A stretch of 64,000 nt of DNA, from positions 1 to 64,000 of the forward strand of contig BBZO01000020.1 of NCBI GenBank assembly GCA_001304875.1, in the 5' to 3' direction. This document shows, piece after piece, positions 57,292 to 64,000 of the stretch. Made by a program: the position numbers and the translations under genes. The notes below the pieces were generated by a model. That model did not search any database. It saw only the letters and a program-made list of their open reading frames with translations, and was not told the origin of the DNA. Each line of letters begins with the position of its first letter. The stretch's first letter is position 1. Source of the stretch: Clostridia bacterium UC5.1-2E3. GTDB lineage: Bacteria > Bacillota > Clostridia > Lachnospirales > Lachnospiraceae.

Positions 57292-59044
57292 ATGAAACAG
57301 TTAAAAAAATCAGTGGCGATTGCAGGACTGGCTCTGGCCGTGCTTTTTGGCGTGACAGCCTGCGGGGGAAATGCCGGGGGACAGCCCGGCGGCTGGCTCC
57401 GGCCAGAGCCGCCAGGAAGCGGACGTCCAGAACGACCGGGGCGCGGCGGACGGCGCAGGAAACGCGGGCGGACAGGGCGCGGTGGATGGCGCAGGAAACG
57501 CGTCGGCAGAGGATGCTGACACCGCAGGAGCGGGGATGTCCGGCGAATACGGCGATCTGGACACTTCCTTTAACACCTATATGGAGGCCCGTTTTACAAA
57601 GGGCGAGACCGACGGATACATTCCGCTGGGAGACGGACAGTGTGTTCAGATCCACGAGGACGAGGGCATTACCTTTGCGGCCGTGACGCCGGACCGGCAG
57701 AGGATCGTTGTCCTTCTGAAAAATGATCAGCTGTATGTGACGGACATCGGGCAGAAGAATAAAAAAATAATCAGCGAGAGCTGTTCCTCCAGCCGCGTTT
57801 ACCCGTCGGATCTGGGAATCGCCTTCCAGGAGGAGGCGGGCGACGGGGAACACTTCCTGCGCTATACCTTTGCGGATGAAACGTTGGTGGATCTGGGGGC
57901 CTGCGGTGTCGGAATCATTTCTGCAAACAAGACCGCAGCAGCTGGAGTCAGCGGGGACACGCTGTGCCTCGTGACGCCGGATTCTGACCAGGTGCTCCGC
58001 TATCCCGGCGTGGGGGATGAGGAAATCCGGCTTAAAGATCTGCCGGACGACGGCAGCACTGTCATCTGGACCCGGGAGACGGACCAGTTTGTGACGGAGG
58101 AGCTCTACACCCTTGGAGCCGACGGGACGGAACAGCTTCTGGGCGACATCACGGCCCGGGGAATGGTTCTCGCCTACTACAGCCGTGACGGCAAACTGGC
58201 TCTGGTCATTTCCCAGCAGGTCGCTCACCTCTATATCAAGGATGTCTCTGGTCAGTGGAAACGGGTGGAGCTTCCGGGCGATCTGAAGGATGAGACGGGC
58301 GTTTTCATGACGGACGCCGGTCTTCTGCACCAGGTTGATGCGGAGTCGGTTCACTATATCTATCTCCGCTGCGGCAGTCAGCTCTGCGCGGTCTCGCCGG
58401 ACGGGGCGGTAACGGTCGTGCAGGACAGCGTGCGCGATTTTGACATTGTGGATGGAACACTGTATTTCAGCGACACTGGAAAGAATATCTATGCCGCCGC
58501 GCTAAACGGCGCCGGGATCTCCGAAAGCACGCTGCTTCTGTCGGGCATGGACACCTTCGCCGTCTCCCCGGACGGACGGTACCTCTACGGGATGTATGTC
58601 CACTCGGACGACGAGAAGGTGCGGAGCCTGTCGGTCTATCCGCTGCAGGAGGAAAATGCCTCGGAGACGGTGCTCAGCGAGAATATTTATGCGGACTCTC
58701 ACGTCTACCTGTCTGCCGATGACGCCAGCGCCTACTACGTGGATGACGCCAGGAACGCGGGAGATTTCTACTATGTGGGCACATTGAAGGTGTATCGCCC
58801 GGACAGCGGGGAGACGGAGACCGTCGACGAGGACGTTTATAAAAATACTTTTACCAACGGCAAGGATTACGTTCTGCTCAGCGAGTATGGCCAGAGCATG
58901 GCCGGCACAGGGGCATTTGTGGCCTTTCACGGGGATCTGATGTACCGGAAACAGACGGCGGGCGACACGGACGGGCACCGCTTCGACTGGTATTATTACG
59001 ACGGCGAAGAGAGTCTGCTGATGGCGTCGGATCTGGTAAACTGA
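57292..59044 (+). CDS. Uncharacterised lipoprotein with beta-propeller-like repeats
   Basis: About 583 residues. Signal peptide with lipobox GVTAC (Cys about residue 24), then a Gly/Ala/Asp linker of roughly 60 residues (DGAGNAGGQGAVDGAGNA). The main domain has repeated strands such as ITFAAVTPDRQRIVVLLKND, LAYYSRDGKLALVIS, LCAVSPDGAVTVVQ and TFAVSPDGRYLYGMYV, reminiscent of WD40/TolB-like beta-propellers. One extra G near 57372 breaks the frame just after the lipobox. Function unknown; it lies 75 bases after the membrane-protein gene. Confidence 0.72.
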
Positions 59045-59125
59045 GAAAATGTTGATTCGATCAGAGTTTTCCTGATATTTAAAAATTTTACCCCGGCTGT
59101 CCCCGGGGAAGGGATTGTGACAGGT

Positions 59126-59800
59126 ATGAAAAAGAAAATTTTTAAGCTGATTCTGGCAATTCTGGCGCTGCTTCTTCTGGGTTTCGGTTTGTCCCGGCTG
59201 GGAATCGGGCCTTTTTCCCAAAAGAAAACCGGTATGGAAGTCCGGACGACCCAGACGAAGGAGAGCCGGAAAAGCGAAGAAGAGATGATGGAGTTTATCT
59301 TTGTCGAGAGCATGAACGTCCGGGAGCAGGAATATGGGTTCCTGGAGCTTGCGGCAGAATGTCAGCTTCCGGATTACAGCGAATATTTTAAAAGATATCA
59401 GCAGGAGGCGTCCGCCGAAACGGATGCCGCGGCCTTTGAAGCGCGGCTGTTTGCGCTTGCGGCGGAGGCCGTGGAGCGGGAGGCGGTGGATTCGGCTTCT
59501 TACTTGACCCGCGAGGTTACGGTCGATCTGTCCGTTCTGGATATTTCCCGGGAAAAGGAGGACTGGACGGACAAAGAACTGGAGAAGCTGGCCCGGCAGG
59601 CGGCGTTCGAGGCGGAGCTGGAGGAATTTGCCCTGGACATCATGGGCGAGTATCTGACCGGCACTGTAGGAGGGGAAATCGAGGACGCGGCCTGGAGCCG
59701 GGAGAATGAAGAAGAGGAGACTGCGGAGGATACTCTTGGGAATGGGGACAGCCAGGAAACCGCGATACTGCCCGGCGGAAAGGAGGCGCAGATTTCATGA
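59126..59800 (+). CDS. Uncharacterised single-pass membrane protein
   Basis: Not recognised; 224 residues, intact. One N-terminal membrane helix (IFKLILAILALLLLGFGL), then a highly acidic, helical extracytoplasmic domain rich in Glu and Ala (EARLFALAAEAVEREAV, KELEKLARQAAFEAELEEFAL), ending in an acidic tail. ATG 59126 is preferred over a GTG nine bases upstream because aaggga is then about ten bases away. A GC hairpin (CCCCGG/CCGGGG, 59091-59108) lies just before the ribosome site. It overlaps the next gene by four bases, so both are coupled. Confidence 0.65.
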   Translation: MKKKIFKLILAILALLLLGFGLSRLGIGPFSQKKTGMEVRTTQTKESRKSEEEMMEFIFVESMNVREQEYGFLELAAECQLPDYSEYFKRYQQEASAETDAAAFEARLFALAAEAVEREAVDSASYLTREVTVDLSVLDISREKEDWTDKELEKLARQAAFEAELEEFALDIMGEYLTGTVGGEIEDAAWSRENEEEETAEDTLGNGDSQETAILPGGKEAQIS

Positions 59801-62332
59801 AAAAGGTAAAGCGCTGGATGAAACAATGGACCCGGCCAGCCTGCGCCGCCCTCCTGGCCTTTGTGATGGCCCTCTCCCCCGCCTTTTCCTCCCCAGCCTG
59901 GCGGCCTTCGGCAGAAAGAGCCTGCAAAAAGAGTATCTGGAGGGCCTCTACGATCGCTTTGAGGACTATCTGGCCGGCTTTGACAGCTACACAAATCTCG
60001 TCGACGATTCCCGCTACCGGTGCAGCCGCTGGGCCGACCAGGCCAACGCTCTTACCACGGAGCTGGACTACACCATCGAGAATGCCGAAGAGAAGAGTTT
60101 CTGGCAGAAATTCAAAGAGACCTCCGACAAGATGGATCACAATGTGGTGGTGGAGCTTAACATCGCCGCCACCTGGGCCGGGCATTATCTGACGGATACG
60201 AAACTGGACGAGAAGGCCTACGTGGAATATCTGTCGCGGATCGTCTCCATGCACGACAAGGGATTTCTGGAGACGGCCCAGGCCCAGGCCGATTACACGG
60301 TCCGGGTCAATGTGGGCGTGGAGCTTCTGGATATGCTGGACACCACGGTGGACACCGCATTAAAACGAAATTCCATCGAGGCGCTGCAGGTCACGGTGGA
60401 GGATCTCTGCGGAAAGGATGCCTATAAGACTTTAAAGGAAATGTTTAAGGACGCCAAAGAGCTGAAGGACAAGGTGGGGGATCTAAGCGCCGCCTTTCGG
60501 ACTGAGGTGTCCAATGTGCAAGAGGCCTATTCGCTGGCGGTCTACGCCAGCCTTCACCAGGAAAATATCCGTTTTCTTCAGATCATCTGCGACCATGCGG
60601 ATGAGACAGAGAACAGGAAACTTAAAAACGCGGCGCAGACGCTGATCGACGCCTCCAACCTGGATATGGCGGGACTGATTCTGATGGATCCCGCAGAGCG
60701 GCTTAAAAATTTTTCAAAAATCAAGTGCGCCTACGACGGCGTGCCCGGTATCGACGACTGCGTGGATTTTTCTATTTCTCTCGCCACCACCTCCGGCGCG
60801 GCGATGGCGGCGGAGGCCGGGCTGACCCGGCTGGCCAGCGCCATCTCTTTTCTGGGGAGCAACGCGTCTCTGATTGTCGCCGGCTTTAAGATCGGCGGCA
60901 GTCTGGGGCGGATTTTCATGGGCGACCGCTATGAATCCTTCCGGGAAATGCTGATCATGGACGAGATCGCGCAGGTGCTCTCGGAGGCTCTGCCCGCCTG
61001 TGAGGAGGAATATTGGAAATCCAGAAAGGACGATGTCCGCTACGGGACCATTTATGACCTGGCGGCGGCCGGGGAGGCCCTCTGTTACGTGCGCCTGCGC
61101 GGCGAATACACGGCCTACGAGTACGGCAAGGCGGAGGACGATTCCCTCTCCGACGAGGAGCTGGACCAGCGCTATGAGCATGTGGTATCCCGGCTGGGCC
61201 GCTATTATGAGGCTCTGGATGCGGTGTTTCCGGAGCCGCCGAAGCAGGTCACGGTGTTCGCGGACCGGGAATACCAGAAAAAGGCGGTGGCGGACGGCTT
61301 CGTGATCCGGGATTTCGCCGTTCCCCAGATTTACATAGAAGGAAATGAAAAAGCCACGGAGAAGATCAACGGGAGCCGGGCGCTCCGCGACCTGCGGGAC
61401 ATCGCGGAGGAGGACGCATTGAATATGGAGGACGCGCTGCGGGAGGCTGCTGTTTCCGGCGCTTCCGCCTCCTGGATCGAAAACTATGGTTCCGGTGCTC
61501 TGAGTGCTTCCAGTTCCCTGTGGGTCAAGGACGCGGGCGTGACGAAGCAAGCCGTCAGCATCATGCTGATGGAGTCCAGCTATTACCCGATGTCCGCCCA
61601 TCCCACGTCGGCCCTGATTGGTTATACCTTTGACACAGAGAGCGGAAAACAGCTGGCGCTGGAGGACATTCTGGAGACCGGCGACGGCTCGTCCGCCGCA
61701 GAGAAGGAAATCCGGGAAAAATTTGCCGCGGCGCTGACCGCCGGATTTCTGGATTATGAATACAGCGGAGATCTGCTCCAGTGGGGCAGGCGTTCGGCAG
61801 AGGAAATCGTTACCGGATCCTTCCTGGAGCTGGAGGAGAGCTGGCGGGAGCGCCACTGGTATCTGTCGCCGGAGGGATTCCACATGCTGTTTGACGTGTA
61901 CCAGATCGGCCCCTACGCGGCGGGGAATATCAACGTGACAGTTCCCTGGGAGAAGCTCTCTGGAATCATTAAGAGCGAGTACATGCCGGACAATCTGGAA
62001 CGGCTGGCCGCGCAGGGAGCCCCGGAGCTTTTGAGTTACTCCAACCTGGGTGATAAGAATAAGTACGACGCGGAGGAACACATCTACGGCGATTTATCCC
62101 GCAGCTTCTGGGTCGCTTCACGGACGCCGTGGCCTATGAGGTAAAGATGGAGTGCGGGAACCGGATGGTGTTCTACGCCAACCGTATGACGCCCCACGAT
62201 GCCGTCTGCTTAAACGACGCCGAGCCCGAGACCGCTTCCCCGCTGGACGGCGGCACCGTCACCTACCTCTGGCGGCAGGAGGGCGCGGCGGACGCGCAGC
62301 GCGTCACGGTGGGATTTGGGAAGAATGAATAA
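59797..62332 (+). CDS. Large exported protein with C-terminal DUF3298/RsiV-like domain
   Basis: About 845 residues. A signal peptide (KRWMKQWTRPACAALLAFVM, cleavage near AFSSPSLAAF) is followed by a long helical region rich in Asp, Glu and Lys (residues about 40-330), a hydrophobic stretch (AMAAEAGLTRLASAISFLG, IVAGFKIGGSLG) and a C-terminal region resembling DUF3298/RsiV (SSYYPMSAHPTSALIGYTFD, GKQLALEDIL, FHMLFDVYQIGPYAAG). RsiV-type domains bind peptidoglycan-related ligands or lysozyme in anti-sigma factors, but here no sigma factor is adjacent. Losses near 59892 and 62113 break the frame. Overlaps the upstream gene by four bases. Confidence 0.72.
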
Positions 62333-62358
62333 AAATTACAAAAATAAGGAGAAACAGG

Positions 62359-63290
62359 ATGAGAATTTTTAAGAAGAAACAATTCAATCTGTTAGCTGTA
62401 ACGATTACCACTTTGCTGCTTGCGCTTACCTGCGGTCTCACAGCCTGCGGCAGTAAGAGCAGCGATCCGGCAGTTCCAGTGCGGAAAACAGCAGCGCAGA
62501 AAACAGCGGCCTGGGGGAGGCAGCTGAAACGGGATCCGTCGGCATTCCCGTCAATCCGGAACTGGAAGCGGCGGCGCTGGAAGAGAGCGCGGAGCTCACG
62601 ATGGAAGATGCGCAGGCAAAGCTGATCTGCAAAAATGAGAGATGGATCGCGATTGCATATTATGGACCTGAAGATGTAAGATTGTCTCCCTGTTGGAATG
62701 GAACGGTGGACGCGTGGCCTTTTGGACAGTATGGAAGAGATTTAAGCAGCGGGTGGACGGTCGCGTATATGGTTCGCAGGCCCGAACGGGGAGACAGTCT
62801 GTTCAGCCAGGAGGAGCTGGACGGGTTGGGGCTGAATGTTAAAGATCGAATGGACGAGAGCTCTTCTGTCACATTTGAACATCTGGAGCAGATGAGCGAG
62901 ACAGAAATGAGAGCCATCGGCATCCCGTTTCTGGACGGGCATAAGTGTCTGATTGAGAATCAGACCAGCGTGGGAAGCGACAATTTCTGCATGATTGTCA
63001 GCTTTTCCTGGCTGGATGAGATGAGCGAGGCGGACAGCGAAGGATTTCTGGACCGCGTAAGCTTTTTCGCGGGGGACGGCGCGCCGCTGGATGATTATTT
63101 TGATGGATATACGTTGGAAAAAGAGCTGTATACGGATATTACGTTTACCGTAGACTTGTATTTCCGTTCTTCTGACTCAAATAAGGAGCAAAATGAGACG
63201 ATGATTCAGAAATTGAAGGAGAGCGAGCCGTACATGATCTATACGGGGCTGGATGGAGAGACTGTGAAAACGAGTCTTTCGTGGGAATAG
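62359..63290 (+). CDS. Uncharacterised lipoprotein (paralogue of next gene)
   Basis: About 310 residues. Signal peptide with lipobox GLTAC (Cys about residue 30), then a Ser/Asn/Ala/Glu-rich spacer that becomes clear after correcting one base lost near 62470 (SSSAENSSAENSG). The domain includes MEDAQAKLICKNERWIAIAYYG, SETEMRAIGIPFLDGHKCLIE and SFSWLDEMSEADSEGFLDRV. The following gene has the same plan and recognisable matches, so the two arose by tandem duplication. Function unknown; exported to the cell surface. Confidence 0.72.
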
Positions 63291-63340
63291 AAGGCTCCCG
63301 AAACGGATGTCGATAGGATGAAAAAATAAGGAGAAACAAT

Positions 63341-64000
63341 ATGATTAAATTTAAGAGATATATGACTGCAATTACGTTAATGCTTTTCATGCTTCTTGGC
63401 CTTGTGGCTTGTGGCAATGAGAATGGAGCTTCCTCCAAGGCTTCCGGTACGGAAAGCGGCAAGCAGAAGGAGGAGTCCGAAACAGAACCAGCCGGATCCG
63501 GCAAGGATGTCGAAAACGAACAGGCAGCGGCTCTCACATTGGCAGACGGGGAGGCGAAGCTGATCTATGCAAAGGATAATTATGTAGTTGCGGCCTTTCA
63601 TGGGCCGGATGGTGATGTTGGCGCCTATTTCTGTGATGCGGATGGAAACAGAATTGATGATCAGGTTGGATACGGAAACCCGAGTGAGGCTGGACACTGG
63701 TCGTCGCAAGAGAATTTCCAGAAGAGTATGATTCCGGCAAACTTGTCCTGCATTTCACCGATTATGACGCAGAAAAAAACGCAGACGGAACATATGCAAG
63801 CCAGAATTACCCTGTCGCAGAGCAGATGACAGAGGAAGAAATGAAGGCCATCGGTCTGGATTTCCTCGACGGACAATGCTGTATAGTCGGAGATGGCATG
63901 ACAATCTATAGCGGAAATTCGTTTGGTCTGACATTTGGAATCAACTGGCTGGATGACAATTATTTTGTTTCATTTAGAGACATGGAAGGCTTTGCCGACC
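63341..64000 (+). CDS. Uncharacterised lipoprotein, cut by window end
   Basis: Second tandem lipoprotein, truncated by the window edge. Lipobox GLVAC (Cys about residue 24), a charged Ser/Glu/Lys spacer, then LADGEAKLIYAKDNYVVAAFHGPDG. One C lost near 63698 breaks the frame; restored, it reads HLVVAREFPEEYDSGKLVLHF, TEEEMKAIGLDFLDGQCCIVG and FGINWLDDNYFVSF. These blocks align with those of the preceding lipoprotein in the same order. ATG 63341 follows aaggag. Confidence 0.7.

Noticed and set aside
57158-58354. Minus-strand open frame of 398 codons
   Set aside because: Antisense to the propeller-like lipoprotein, whose signal peptide, lipobox and repeats are convincing on the plus strand.
60714-62081. 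Long minus-strand open frame of 455 codons
   Set aside because: Antisense shadow of the large exported protein; GC-rich codon bias produces long spurious frames. No ribosome site or recognisable domain.
1-64000. tRNA, rRNA, CRISPR arrays and insertion sequences
   Set aside because: I looked for tRNA-like cloverleaf and CCA ends, rRNA landmarks, regularly spaced repeats and transposase motifs, and saw none that I could support by eye.

Overview
The window looks like chromosome of an anaerobic, spore-forming clostridium, most likely a GC-rich member of Lachnospiraceae. The evidence is a spoIVB-spo0A sporulation pair, two class III (oxygen-sensitive) ribonucleotide reductases, a flavodiiron protein, an S8 Csp-like protease, a CIRCE/HrcA heat-shock site and clostridial-type regulators. 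No rRNA, tRNA, CRISPR array or intact insertion sequence was seen. The species call is inference; gene content supports the family only loosely.

Layout. 0-0.6 kb: tail of an Rpn nuclease gene and a duplicated copy of that tail. 0.7-5.4 kb: spoIVB, an orphan DinJ-like antitoxin, spo0A, glycogen synthase and a DUF212 protein. 5.6-11.9 kb: one tightly packed run of maf, HAD phosphatase, sbcD, sbcC, a PPIase-like lipoprotein and a DUF5721 protein. 11.9-20 kb: secreted M14 carboxypeptidase, CIRCE-htpG, CPBP protease, DegV, CapA, a TIGR01212 radical SAM protein and an isochorismatase-like hydrolase. 20-29.3 kb: sugar and redox catabolism with galactokinase, uxuA and uxuB, two FCD/GntR regulators and a GlpA-like FAD enzyme trio ending in DUF1667.

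29.4-33.1 kb is the most interesting unit. It encodes an Rrf2 regulator, a protein fusing acyl-CoA dehydrogenase, the ETF-alpha FAD domain and rubredoxin, and a flavodiiron protein. Two near-identical 17-bp palindromic sites lie over the rrf2 promoter and before the fusion gene. I propose an acyl-CoA-fuelled O2 or NO scavenging chain. 33.1-43.6 kb holds nrdD-nrdG, gltS, dUTPase, a TPR lipoprotein, hflX, a second nrdD with a glutaredoxin-like tail, and a uracil permease. Both nrdD genes have paired NrdR-box-like sites 31-32 bp apart. 43.7-53.8 kb holds a second rpn gene, rlmI, a candidate small RNA between two LacI/CcpA-type palindromes, nitroreductase, htrA, a clpX paralogue, the Csp-like protease, an LspA-like protein and a CorC-family protein. 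53.9-64 kb is accessory: an AT-rich AlbA_2 gene, an Xre repressor, and a run of membrane proteins and lipoproteins of unknown function.

Sequence quality matters. About 60 one-base frame breaks interrupt otherwise well conserved genes, including essential ones. Nearly all are single-base losses, usually inside short homopolymers. I treat them as sequencing or assembly errors and give each gene its full reconstructed span, with the approximate position of each break.
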